Source: Actinomycetes bacterium
GTDB taxonomy: Bacteria; Actinomycetota; Acidimicrobiia; Acidimicrobiales; Ilumatobacteraceae
Assembly: GCA_025360105.1 (NCBI GenBank)
Contig: JANYCT010000051.1
Coordinates: forward strand, 186,001 to 250,000
DNA: 64,000 bases
Direction: 5' to 3'
Position numbers and translations under genes: made by a program
Part shown: piece after piece, positions 28,490 through 37,098 of the stretch
How the letters are laid out: every line of letters starts with the position of its first letter
How positions within the stretch are numbered: the stretch's first letter is position 1
Notes under the pieces: model-generated
Databases searched by the model: none
The model's input: only the letters and a program-made list of their open reading frames with translations
What the model was told of the DNA's origin: nothing

Positions 28490-31001
28490 CGTCGAGGATC
28501 GGTGCGAACTCCTTCACCAGCGACTGTACGTGTGGCGGCTCGAGCATCGTGTAGTGGGTGCCCTCGACGCGCACGATCTGCAGATGCGTCACGATGCGCG
28601 ACCAATGGGCTTCGTAGCGGCTGCCTTCGACCGCGAACATCGTGACCGCAAACTCGGCGGCGGTCGGTGAGTATTTCTCGACGCTTCGTTTTGCGATACG
28701 CCCAAAGGCGATGCGGCGCGCTGGGCTGGTTGATGGCTTGCCGGGCACGACCGTGCGGTAGTTGATCCTCACCTGCAGCGTGGCTTTGTCGAGCGCGGCG
28801 CGGGCGTTGGCCGCAATCGATCGCGACTTGATCTTCGATCGGTAGGTGTCGATTGTCGAAATGGGGACGTCGGGTGGTGCTTCTCTGCGGCCGCCGGCCA
28901 CGGGCGCATCGAGCAGTGCGACCTGCACGTGTCGACCCAGCTGCCGTAGCTGTTGGGCGATCTCGTACGCCACGACGCCACCAGCCGAGTAGCCGGCGAC
29001 CACGACTCGGCCGCTCGGTTGCAAGCGCTCGATTTCGGCCACGGCGCGTCGGGCCGCTGCTGGTACCGAGCGATCGGGGCGACCTGGGCGGTGCAATCCG
29101 TGCGACTCGATCACGACGATGGGCTGATCTAATCCGAAGGCCCGCGCAAGCGAACGGAACTCGAGTGCGTTGCCCCCTCGACCAGGAAGGCAGAACAACG
29201 GTTTAAGGGTGCCCGTTGCATTGAGTGTCGTGATCGTCGATGCTCGTTGCAAGGTCGTTGTGGCCAGCAGCGCAGCCAGTCGTGCGGCAGATGGGCACTC
29301 GACGATGGCACTGACGTCGAGCGCGTCCCATCCCGCATCGGAAAGCCGGGAGGCGAGTTCGACGGCCCCCAACGAATCGAGGCCAATGTCCCAGAACTCG
29401 TCGTCGGCGCCCACAGTGTCGAGTTCGAGCAGGTCGGCAACGTTGTCGACGACGAGTTGCTCGAGCGCGTCGCCCGGCGGACGCGGCGGCGTCGAACGCC
29501 ATGGTTGTGTTGGGCCGTTCTGTAGTGCGGTCCGATCGATCTTGGAGCGATCGTTCATGGGCAGCTCCGCGTGGCGAACCAGCAGCGCCGGTACCAGATG
29601 AGGAGGCAGCGAGTCGGCCAGACGCGAGCGCACCTGAGCAGGCGTGATATCGGTGTTGGCATCGAGGTCGAGATGGGCAACGAGTCGCGCCATGCCCGTC
29701 GAGGTGTTATGCGGGAGCACGATCACATTGCGGATGCCGTCGATCTGACGAAGCACGCGTTCGGGTTCGGCCGGTTCGACGAGCTTGCCATTGATCTTGA
29801 TGAGATCGTCGAGTCGACCGACGTGTCGAAACAATCCATCAGGGCCTTGCTCAGCAACGTCCCCGGAGCGCCACCATCGCGTGCCGTCGGGATCCACGCC
29901 GAAACGCTGCGCAGTCAGTGCTGGTTCGCCGAGGTATCCGGTTGCGACGACGCCGCGGATCACGATCTGGCGCGGAGCGTCGGGGGAATCGTGCACTGGC
30001 TCAAGGCGCACTCGGCCGGGACTACTTTCCGAGCCGAGTGGAACGCGTCCGGTGCCGATCGGATGGTCAGGCGGAATCTCATACGCAAGCACGGCCATCG
30101 CCGCCTCTGTCGCCGCGTAACCCCCGGAGATCAACGCTTCTTCGTTCAGCAACTCGCGCAGTAGGGCCACCTGCTGCCAGGCAAGCGGCTCGCCGAAAAG
30201 GTTCAAGCGTTTGACCCGTTCAAGCCGCCGACCTGATGGCCACCTCCCGAGCAAAGATGCGGCCAGCGATGTGACCATGCCGAGGCGGGAAACTTCCTCG
30301 CGATCGATTCGTTCGAGCAGCGTCTGCGGGTCCATGCCTGACGGGTCGATCAGCGTGACTGGCAGTCCGGCAGAGGGCGACAACGCGGAACTGAGGCCCG
30401 CGACAAAACTGAACGGCGAGAAGTGGAGCAATCGGCGCGCCCCGTCTTGCTTGGCGTGCAATGTGCGTTGTTCGTGAATGAAGGTGAGCATGTCCGAGCC
30501 ATACACGACGCCTTTGGCCCGCCCAGTGGATCCCGACGTGAAGACCACGGCGGCCTGTTCCCTCGTTGCGTTTGGTTGTGGGGGGACGGGATGTTCGATC
30601 TCGTGCAGCGCGTCGAGCCAACGCACGTCGGGCGGGAGCAGCCCAGCGAAGTGAGGTCGGGCCACGATGGCGAGAGTCGGGCCGCCGAGCCGCTCGAAGA
30701 GCTCGGCGATGACAGCGGGAGGGCTCGATGCGTCGAGCGTGGCGAATGCCAGACCTGCCCGAATCGCCGCCTGGATCGCAATCACGGACCGCACCCCGCG
30801 CCCACCCACAATGGGCAGCACCATTGTGGGCTGCCCGCCGCGATCGGCAAGGTGTTCGAGGATCAAGCGGGCGAGCGTGCCGACGCGGCCGTCGAACTCG
30901 GTGTAGGTAAGACTCAGCTCCTCGTCTGCCATGGCAATTCGCCCGGGGTCCGTGCGTGCCCAACGTTGGAGGCCCGTAGCGACGCAGCTTGGCTCGTTCA
31001 C
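28434..31001 (-). CDS. NRPS-like A-T-TE enzyme (adenylation, carrier, thioesterase)
   Basis: 855 residues without a condensation domain. Residues 1 to about 490 are an AMP-forming adenylation domain: FTSGSTGRAKG (A3), GGYAATE (A5), RSGDVAE (A7), VGRLDDLIKING (A8) and the Lys of A10 in NDRSKIDR. A carrier domain follows with the phosphopantetheine Ser543 in DIGLDSLG, then a thioesterase with nucleophile Ser672 in GYSAGG and a late His in GTHYTML. The A4 region reads HFSPFSFVAG, without the Asp that holds an alpha-amino group in amino-acid-activating domains, so an aryl, hydroxy, keto or fatty acid is a better guess. It is embedded in the polysaccharide locus and overlaps the next minus-strand GT2 gene by GTGA, so acylation of a glycan is one inferred role. 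Confidence 0.88.
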   Translation of the reverse strand: MNEPSCVATGLQRWARTDPGRIAMADEELSLTYTEFDGRVGTLARLILEHLADRGGQPTMVLPIVGGRGVRSVIAIQAAIRAGLAFATLDASSPPAVIAELFERLGGPTLAIVARPHFAGLLPPDVRWLDALHEIEHPVPPQPNATREQAAVVFTSGSTGRAKGVVYGSDMLTFIHEQRTLHAKQDGARRLLHFSPFSFVAGLSSALSPSAGLPVTLIDPSGMDPQTLLERIDREEVSRLGMVTSLAASLLGRWPSGRRLERVKRLNLFGEPLAWQQVALLRELLNEEALISGGYAATEAAMAVLAYEIPPDHPIGTGRVPLGSESSPGRVRLEPVHDSPDAPRQIVIRGVVATGYLGEPALTAQRFGVDPDGTRWWRSGDVAEQGPDGLFRHVGRLDDLIKINGKLVEPAEPERVLRQIDGIRNVIVLPHNTSTGMARLVAHLDLDANTDITPAQVRSRLADSLPPHLVPALLVRHAELPMNDRSKIDRTALQNGPTQPWRSTPPRPPGDALEQLVVDNVADLLELDTVGADDEFWDIGLDSLGAVELASRLSDAGWDALDVSAIVECPSAARLAALLATTTLQRASTITTLNATGTLKPLFCLPGRGGNALEFRSLARAFGLDQPIVVIESHGLHRPGRPDRSVPAAARRAVAEIERLQPSGRVVVAGYSAGGVVAYEIAQQLRQLGRHVQVALLDAPVAGGRREAPPDVPISTIDTYRSKIKSRSIAANARAALDKATLQVRINYRTVVPGKPSTSPARRIAFGRIAKRSVEKYSPTAAEFAVTMFAVEGSRYEAHWSRIVTHLQIVRVEGTHYTMLEPPHVQSLVKEFAPILDVTALDRCDDCGVRSADQR

Positions 31002-32038
31002 GTTGCATCTCTGTTCTGGGGGCGGCGCTCGGTCTCAGGCACCAAGGACTGCCACGGCTCGAGCCGAATTCCGTAGCGAGGCCCTCCGGGAAAGACGGAC
31101 CTGATCGAGTGCCACTGTTGCCGATACACGAGATCGAGGCTTTGGTAGCGAAGCCTCGACGAATAGTAGGTGCTCCGGCCGGCGAGACGTCCGCCGGGCG
31201 CATACGCCCGATCGAGCTTCTGCTCGATGTCCACTCGGTTGCGGAATTGGATGTGATGCAGGAGAAGCGATTGCTCTGGCTCGATCATCGTGCCCTCGCG
31301 TGATTGATGGCGGTGGTAGCCCGGTAATACGTGCACGGAGTCGGGTTCGCGAACTCGCACGAGTGAATGCTTCCAGTGACCCCACGGACAGCACGGATGG
31401 TTGCGCCACCGTGCCAACGGCTGGACGGCCACGGGATCGGTGCGGGGGACATAGTCGGTTTCACCGCTTGGGTAGTGGTCAAGCACACGGCAGCCAACGA
31501 CGTCGACGCGCGGGTCGAGCCGGCCGATGAAATCAACGATGGTGGTTCCGTCGGGACCGACAACGAACTCGTCGGCGTCGATGATCAGCCACCAGATCTC
31601 TGTGCCTGCGAGGCGAGTCTGCTCGTTGATCACATCGCGGAACCGGGCCATTTTTGCGGCGTCGTCGAACCAGCCTTCATTCCTGAAACGAATCACCTCG
31701 GCGCCAGCCGCTTCTGCTTCGCTGCAGGTGTCATCGTCGCTCTCGTCGTCGACCACGAAGACGCGCTGTGCCCCTTGCTCGAAAGCGTTTCGAATCGTGG
31801 CGTACACGATGTCTGCTTCGTTCCACGTGCCGAGCAAGGCATACAGCCGAGTGGCCTCCGTGGCGCCAGCAGAGGCGCTCGGTGCCGCCGGATCTGACAC
31901 GCGCTGCACCCATGCACGATTGTTGCGAAGGAACTCGCGTGACATCGGCTGGTTTCGTCCGCGTAGTCTCCACGGCACGCTGTGCACTCGGTTAGCAAAC
32001 TGGCGAACTGTTGGTTTCGTTATCAATCGCTTCGCCAT
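30998..32038 (-). CDS. GT2-like glycosyltransferase
   Basis: 346 residues. The catalytic part lies at about 60-290 and has the features of the Glyco_tranf_2_4 type: YALLGTWNEADIV, VFVVDDESDDDT, and WWLIIDADEFV carrying the metal-binding DAD. Downstream it has HWKHSLVRV and YHRHQSREG, typical of this class. It is cytosolic, with no membrane helix. ATG 32038 is used because GGTGA lies just upstream and the preceding gene ends 4 nt earlier; the frame extends further but without support. It shares a GTGA overlap with the A-T-TE gene, so both are translated together. Sugar donor and acceptor are unknown. Confidence 0.8.
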   Translation of the reverse strand: MAKRLITKPTVRQFANRVHSVPWRLRGRNQPMSREFLRNNRAWVQRVSDPAAPSASAGATEATRLYALLGTWNEADIVYATIRNAFEQGAQRVFVVDDESDDDTCSEAEAAGAEVIRFRNEGWFDDAAKMARFRDVINEQTRLAGTEIWWLIIDADEFVVGPDGTTIVDFIGRLDPRVDVVGCRVLDHYPSGETDYVPRTDPVAVQPLARWRNHPCCPWGHWKHSLVRVREPDSVHVLPGYHRHQSREGTMIEPEQSLLLHHIQFRNRVDIEQKLDRAYAPGGRLAGRSTYYSSRLRYQSLDLVYRQQWHSIRSVFPGGPRYGIRLEPWQSLVPETERRPQNRDAT

Positions 32039-32042
32039 TGGT

Positions 32043-33203
32043 TCACCACGCTCGCAGGGCCGTAGCGTTCTCGGCCTGCACATTGACACCGTCGTGGAAG
32101 AAATCGAGGGGCGGGCAGATGGCCTGACGCCCGGTGACTTTCGCTATGTGCACCTCGTTCATGATAGCCACGATGAGCCGCGTGCGATGGCTGTCCATAT
32201 GGCGTGCACGCACTGCTTCCGCGCCGTTGCGACCTATGGTTCGCGCGTGGTCAGGGTCTGTCAAGAGAGAGTCAATCGCGGCAATCGTCTCGTCGATATC
32301 GCGCGCCAACAGCCACTCCCTGCCAGCTTCGAGCAATGTGTCCACGCGTGGCACGGCGTGGTCGACGACAGGGGTGCCCGACAGTGCCTGGATCATCGGC
32401 CGATTCGATGTGTAGTAGTCGCATCGCGATCCGGGGTAGCCACCGAACACGACATGTGCTCGCTGGCAGGTGCTCACCTGATCATTGAACTCGATCGCTC
32501 CCTGCCGCGATGAGAGACCATCCCAACCATGGCCGAACAGACCGAATCGACGGCCGTACCGTGCAGTGAGCTGCTGCACCGCCTCGGCACGTCGACGTCC
32601 CGACCAGAAGAGATGATTGGCAGGGTTGTGGCCGCCTGGACGACTGCCGATGAAGACCACGTCGAACTCGGGGTCCGAGTTCTCGAACAGCGGATCGGCC
32701 AGGATGGGTGATTGGTGCCCGAAACGTTCGTCGCACGCAGAACTCGCCATCAGCGTGATGCGCCGCGCCCCGGCCCGTTGCAGCCGGCCGGCGAGATGTC
32801 CCATTGACGTGACAAATGTGATGTCAGAGCCTGAACCCGCGTGCGTGAGTGAGGCCGGTGGCCTCGCGAGAAAGGGCCCGAATGGGTCTCCGCAGCTGGT
32901 GGCGATGACGGGCTGTTGGGGGAGTAGCGCGACGCGTTGCAGAAATGGGCGAGGGTCGGCGATGCGGTGCCAATGAAAGAACTGACACAGTAACGCATTC
33001 GACCCAGTGTCGAGCATGTGGCGCGCCACCGTGTCGTAGAACTCGGCCCAGTCGTTGGGAGTCTGGAGACCCCGATACGGAAAGGGTCTGTAGCCCGACA
33101 GTGAGCCATCGGCCACGAGACGCTCGAAACCGCTGTGATAGCCGAGCTGGTCCTCGGCCGTTGCGCCCTGCATCAGCACGGTCAGATTCAACGTGCGTGC
33201 CAC
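32043..33203 (-). CDS. Glycosyltransferase of the CgeB/DUF3880-like GT-B type
   Basis: About 386 residues with no membrane helix. The C-terminal half has the pattern of GT-B proteins with a late donor domain: DVVFIGSRPGGHN, RYGRRFGLFGHGWDGL, AHVVFGGYPGSRCDYYTSNRPMIQALSGTPVV, then LEAGREWLLARDIDE and a TDPDHARTIGRNG tail. Loss of a canonical EGFG motif and the YxSNRxxE-like segment place it near CgeB-type enzymes. GTG 33203 is favoured because AGGGCGG lies 5 nt upstream and the conserved part begins at once. It is divergent from the fucosyltransferase gene. Confidence 0.72.
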   Translation of the reverse strand: MARTLNLTVLMQGATAEDQLGYHSGFERLVADGSLSGYRPFPYRGLQTPNDWAEFYDTVARHMLDTGSNALLCQFFHWHRIADPRPFLQRVALLPQQPVIATSCGDPFGPFLARPPASLTHAGSGSDITFVTSMGHLAGRLQRAGARRITLMASSACDERFGHQSPILADPLFENSDPEFDVVFIGSRPGGHNPANHLFWSGRRRAEAVQQLTARYGRRFGLFGHGWDGLSSRQGAIEFNDQVSTCQRAHVVFGGYPGSRCDYYTSNRPMIQALSGTPVVDHAVPRVDTLLEAGREWLLARDIDETIAAIDSLLTDPDHARTIGRNGAEAVRARHMDSHRTRLIVAIMNEVHIAKVTGRQAICPPLDFFHDGVNVQAENATALRAW

Positions 33204-33266
33204 GGTACCGCCCTGTTCTGGCCCACTAGTGTGATCAACGATTCCTCGACTTGATGGAGCTACGAA

Positions 33267-34082
33267 GTGCATAGCAGGGAGCGCCACGTCGTTGCCATCT
33301 TTGGTGGACTTGGCAATCAACTGTTCCAATATTGCTGGGCGCAGCATCTGACGGAGAGCAGCGGGTATCGCTCAGTTCTCGATACCAGTGGGCTTCGATC
33401 CGGTCCGCGGACCTTAGGTTTGCAGCATCTCGGACTCGATGTCACACGGCGTGAACTGCGGCCGATGCGCTACGTGCCCTTCGTAGGCGGACGTGTTGAC
33501 GTGGTGGCACGGGCAGTTCGCCAGGTGCTCGGCCCCACGAACATCGTTCGTGAGCGGGCGCCAGGTGCCGTCTACAACGTCATGCGGCCTTCGTGGTGGT
33601 ACGGCTACTGGCAGTCGCGAGACACGGTGTTGAGTGTGCTCGAAGGCCTGCGCGCCGTGGTCGCTGTGCCTGTGATGCAGTCCAATTCCATCGGAGTGCA
33701 TGTTCGGCGCGGCGACTATGTGCCGCTGGAACTGCACCTGAATGCTGCCTACTTCGAGCACGCAGTTCGTGAGATGGCCACTGCTCATCCGGGCGTCGCC
33801 AGTGTCGTGGTCTATTCGGACGACCCGATGTGGTGCCGCAAGAATCTGCATTTCGACCTGCCGACCACTATTGCGCACGCGGCGCATCCCGCCGACGACT
33901 TGATTGCGTTGGCCGCCAGCGAATACCTCGTGTTGTCGCGGGGAACCTTCGGATGGTGGGCGAGCCACCTCGTTGAGCGTGTACCCGCCACGGTCATCGT
34001 CCCCGACCCGTATCTGCCCGGTTCTCCAAACCAGCAACGGCGGCTTGCCGATCCATCGTGGTGGTCTCAGCCGGCGACCTGA
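33267..34082 (+). CDS. GT11-family fucosyltransferase (alpha-1,2 type)
   Basis: 271 residues, soluble. The three GT11 motifs are clear: GGLGNQLFQY at 13-22, VHVRRGDY near 149 and SRGTFGWWASHL near 226. GT11 enzymes of bacteria transfer fucose from GDP-fucose to galactose in an alpha-1,2 bond on surface glycans. The gene is the only plus-strand member between minus-strand glycosyltransferases, which suggests separate acquisition or control. GTG 33267 has GGAG 8 nt upstream. Its 3' end overlaps the converging GT4 gene by 16 nt. Confidence 0.88.
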   Translation: MHSRERHVVAIFGGLGNQLFQYCWAQHLTESSGYRSVLDTSGLRSGPRTLGLQHLGLDVTRRELRPMRYVPFVGGRVDVVARAVRQVLGPTNIVRERAPGAVYNVMRPSWWYGYWQSRDTVLSVLEGLRAVVAVPVMQSNSIGVHVRRGDYVPLELHLNAAYFEHAVREMATAHPGVASVVVYSDDPMWCRKNLHFDLPTTIAHAAHPADDLIALAASEYLVLSRGTFGWWASHLVERVPATVIVPDPYLPGSPNQQRRLADPSWWSQPAT

Positions 34083-35257
34083 CCCGTCGTCTGCAAGGCC
34101 GCGCGGTAGGCGCTCGCCATCGAGGCACAAATCGCGGGCCAGCCGAACTGCGACCTGATCAGGCGTGCAGCGTTGTCGCCCATCTCGATGAGCCGTTCGG
34201 CGCTCGTGCCTGAGATCACCAACAGTGCTTCGGCGATACTCTCCGGCGTATCGTCGCAACCGAACGCACAATCGGCGTCTTCGGTAAGAGAACGAAGATT
34301 CGTGCCCGTGGTTAAGAGCGCGGGCAGGCCCACCGCGAGTGCCTCGAGTACCGCAAAGGGCAGCCCCTCGCTTCGTGACGAATGGACGAATGCGCGGGCA
34401 CCACGAAAGGCGGTGTTCTTCGCATCGCCGGTCGCGCTTTGCTCAAATGAGACGTGGCCCTCGATGCCCAGCCGAATGGCCAAGGATCGCAGTGTTGCGA
34501 GTCCACCGTCGTGATCGGGGCCGACGAGCAACAGTGGCGGAAGGGACTTCGTTTTCGACATTGCGAGCGCATACCCCTCGAACAGAAGATCGAGGCCCTT
34601 GTATCGGACTGCGATTCGTCCGAGGAAGAGCAGGTAGCCGTTGGAATCGCCACCGTAGGACTGGCGAAAATCTGCCGGCGCGATTCCGTTCGGTGCTACG
34701 ACGCTGCTGCGCAATCGGCCGCGTGTGAGGTGTTGCAGATCGGCGAGTTCGCGTTCGCTCATGAGATGCACAAGACGGGCGTTGGTCACCAGGGAGCGTT
34801 CTATCGAGTACCACCACAGTGTCTTCAGGCGTCGTCTTCCACCGGCCATCACCTGAGGCGCGTACCCGCCGTGCGGGGTGAGCACATACGAAATCCGTTG
34901 GCGAGCGAAGGCCACGTTGAGCGGCCGGAACACTGAGTGAAGGTGGATGAGATCGACACGGTCGGCTTGGCTCCGAATCCATTGTCGGGTGCGTCGCGGA
35001 AGAGGAAACACTCGACCGTGCAGGCCTTTGCGGGCGGGCAAGGTCCACATGTCGATGCCGTCGACGGACGTGAGGTACGGGGTCTTCAGACCTCGCTCGA
35101 CGCGCCACAATTCGACGTCGATGTCGGACGGTGGCAGGAATGTAACGAGGCCTGCGATGGCCCGGTCGACGCCGTTTGCTCCGTTCGGTTGGTAGTCCCC
35201 GACGTGCGCCACACGGAGTCGTGAGCCCCCCGCAGGCTGCGTGTCCCGCGGACTCAC
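34067..35257 (-). CDS. GT4 glycosyltransferase
   Basis: 396 residues with two Rossmann-like halves. The N-terminal acceptor side has HVGDYQPNGANGVDRAIAGL and LIHLHSVFRPLN. The donor side has LLFLGRIAVRYKGLDLLFEGY near 215 and the nucleotide-sugar motif SEGLPFAVLEALAVGLP near 300. The EGLPFAVLEA form is canonical for retaining GT4 enzymes. It begins in the stop of the next upstream gene (GTGA overlap at 35254-35257), so it belongs to the minus-strand operon that begins at 39613. Confidence 0.88.
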   Translation of the reverse strand: MSPRDTQPAGGSRLRVAHVGDYQPNGANGVDRAIAGLVTFLPPSDIDVELWRVERGLKTPYLTSVDGIDMWTLPARKGLHGRVFPLPRRTRQWIRSQADRVDLIHLHSVFRPLNVAFARQRISYVLTPHGGYAPQVMAGGRRRLKTLWWYSIERSLVTNARLVHLMSERELADLQHLTRGRLRSSVVAPNGIAPADFRQSYGGDSNGYLLFLGRIAVRYKGLDLLFEGYALAMSKTKSLPPLLLVGPDHDGGLATLRSLAIRLGIEGHVSFEQSATGDAKNTAFRGARAFVHSSRSEGLPFAVLEALAVGLPALLTTGTNLRSLTEDADCAFGCDDTPESIAEALLVISGTSAERLIEMGDNAARLIRSQFGWPAICASMASAYRAALQTTGQVAG

Positions 35258-36513
35258 CGGCGGTGCCGTTCGATGGCACGTCGATAGCCGGCGACGAGTG
35301 TGGTGATCGCAGCGTCGCGCCGATGCGTTTCGGCAAACTGTCGAGCGGACGCGCTGGCCGCTCGGAATCGTTCGATGTCAGAACAGATCGAGACGGTTGC
35401 CGCAGCCATCCCTGCGCTCATCGTTTCGGGTGTATCGAGTTGCTCGAGATGGCCGGCTTCCATGGGTACGTAGTCGTGAACACCTTGATGGTCGATCGCC
35501 ACGATCGGGAGACCTGTGCTTGCGGCCTCGAGGAGCTGCGCCCCCGTGGTGTCACGAATGCTCGTGAACAGCATGATGTCGGCCGAGTCGTACAGCGACG
35601 GCAGCGACTCCCAGGGCACCCTGCCATGAAAGACCACGCGGTTGTCGATCCCCCGTGCTGCAGCGTGCTGTTGCGCTCTCTCCAACTCGGAGCCATCGCC
35701 GACGACGTGCAGCACGTACTCCGGTGGCAGCTTGGCCGCGATATCCATGGCGAGGAGCACTCCCTTTCTTGGCAGGAGTCGCGCCACCCAGATGACGCTG
35801 ATGGTGTCGCTACCGAGCCGCACGGTTGAGTAGCGGTCGGGCACGGCGCGAGCCAGCCATGCGTGTGGCGTTGTCTCGGGCATCATCAGTGAAGATGCCC
35901 CACCGAGACGATGGATGAGGTGGGCGGTATCGGAGTTTGCGGCGAGCACGACGGCTGAGCGCCGCACGACCGAACGCGCCCACGGATTGAGTCGGAGTGA
36001 TCGCCCGGCCACGGCGCGAAGCCGTTCCATCCAACGGTCGCGCGGGCGATACAGCCCCATCATCTCGCGGGGGCTGGTGGAGCCGCCGCCCACAGGGCCG
36101 AAGACGAACGGCAAACCGAGCGCTGTCAGTGGGCTTCCCCAGAAGAGCGAGCCCCAGGAATAGTGATGCACGACGTCGAATCGATTCGGTGATCCGGCGA
36201 GGAGTTCTTGGGCGGTTCTGACCGACTGACGCTGCCAGTATCGGTAGCCCGCGTACACGCCTACATGTCCGCGTGCGAGCAAGCGCGGGGCAGGTGCGTG
36301 GGCGTGCTCGATCATGAGGTTGGCGCGTAGCTCGGCGGGAACCTGCTGTTCGTCGGTGTATCGGGTGCTCGTGAGCACCGTCACTTGGTGCCCGGCGCGT
36401 GCCAACCCTTCGGCCAGCCGCCACGAGTTGCCTGGTTCGCTGCCGCGCGCCGACGACAACGCGTACGCGCTGAGCAGAATCCTCAGCGGTCGATCATCAC
36501 CGTTCTCCGACAC
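35254..36513 (-). CDS. GT4 glycosyltransferase
   Basis: 419 residues. Motifs are SARGSEPGNSWRLAEGLARAGHQVTVLTS at the N-terminal glycine-rich loop, FGPVGGGSTSP near 140, IWVARLLPRKGVLLAMD near 230 and DTTGAQLLEAASTGLPIV near 320 as the donor-binding E-x7-E region. The fold is GT-B. It starts only a few nt after the acetyltransferase gene ends and overlaps the following GT4 gene by 4 nt. Several bacterial proteins with the EPGNSWRL loop act on rhamnose or glucose donors, but that is not enough for a substrate call. Confidence 0.87.
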   Translation of the reverse strand: MSENGDDRPLRILLSAYALSSARGSEPGNSWRLAEGLARAGHQVTVLTSTRYTDEQQVPAELRANLMIEHAHAPAPRLLARGHVGVYAGYRYWQRQSVRTAQELLAGSPNRFDVVHHYSWGSLFWGSPLTALGLPFVFGPVGGGSTSPREMMGLYRPRDRWMERLRAVAGRSLRLNPWARSVVRRSAVVLAANSDTAHLIHRLGGASSLMMPETTPHAWLARAVPDRYSTVRLGSDTISVIWVARLLPRKGVLLAMDIAAKLPPEYVLHVVGDGSELERAQQHAAARGIDNRVVFHGRVPWESLPSLYDSADIMLFTSIRDTTGAQLLEAASTGLPIVAIDHQGVHDYVPMEAGHLEQLDTPETMSAGMAAATVSICSDIERFRAASASARQFAETHRRDAAITTLVAGYRRAIERHRR

Positions 36514-36516
36514 GGT

Positions 36517-37098
36517 TCAAAACTCTGCCGAACTCGGCCCTGACGGCTTCGCTCTGAGCATCTGCTCGTGGCGCTCGATGTCGGCGGCATCGAAGCGTGT
36601 TCCAACCACACGCGCTGGGCAACCGGCAACGACTGCGTATGTGGGCACGGCTGCGGCGACCACGGCGCCAGCGCTCACCACAGCACCACGTCCGATCGAC
36701 ACCCCCGACAGCACGATGGCCCCGTATCCAATCCAGCAGTCCTCGCCGATGGTGACCGAGTGCTCGGGCAGATCTGACCGAGTGTCGGCGTCGCCGATCC
36801 ATGGGGCATGGCGCATCAAGCTGCCGACGTGGCGGTGATCATGATCGTGGCGTCCGACAATGCCAACATCATTGGCAATCAGCGTGCCGCGGCCGACAGA
36901 ACCATTGACCTCGATGGTGCATCGCTTGCCGATGTACACATCGTCATCGATCGACAAACGGTCGGGCGCCCACAACGTGGATCCAACACCGATATGAACG
37001 CGTCGGCCCACGTGCACGTTGTCCCGCACCGAGTAGAACCTGACGATGGTTTGACTGATGGTTCGTGCCGTGCGCATTGGAATCGATTGCAGTTTCAT
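36517..37098 (-). CDS. Left-handed beta-helix acetyltransferase (hexapeptide family)
   Basis: 193 residues. Hexapeptide turns run from about residue 30 (VHVGRRVHIGVGSTLWAP, IDDDVYIGKRCTIEV) to the end (VTIGEDCWIGYGAIVLSGVSIGRGAVVSAGAVV, then VPTYAVVAGCPARVVG). A loop inserted near residue 85 carries HDHDHRHVGS; a His there acts as the base in WbbJ/NodL-type enzymes. It likely O-acetylates a sugar of the glycan using acetyl-CoA. ATG 37098 overlaps the stop of the preceding GT4 gene (ATGA), so the long open frame further upstream is not the real start. Confidence 0.87.
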   Translation of the reverse strand: MKLQSIPMRTARTISQTIVRFYSVRDNVHVGRRVHIGVGSTLWAPDRLSIDDDVYIGKRCTIEVNGSVGRGTLIANDVGIVGRHDHDHRHVGSLMRHAPWIGDADTRSDLPEHSVTIGEDCWIGYGAIVLSGVSIGRGAVVSAGAVVAAAVPTYAVVAGCPARVVGTRFDAADIERHEQMLRAKPSGPSSAEF

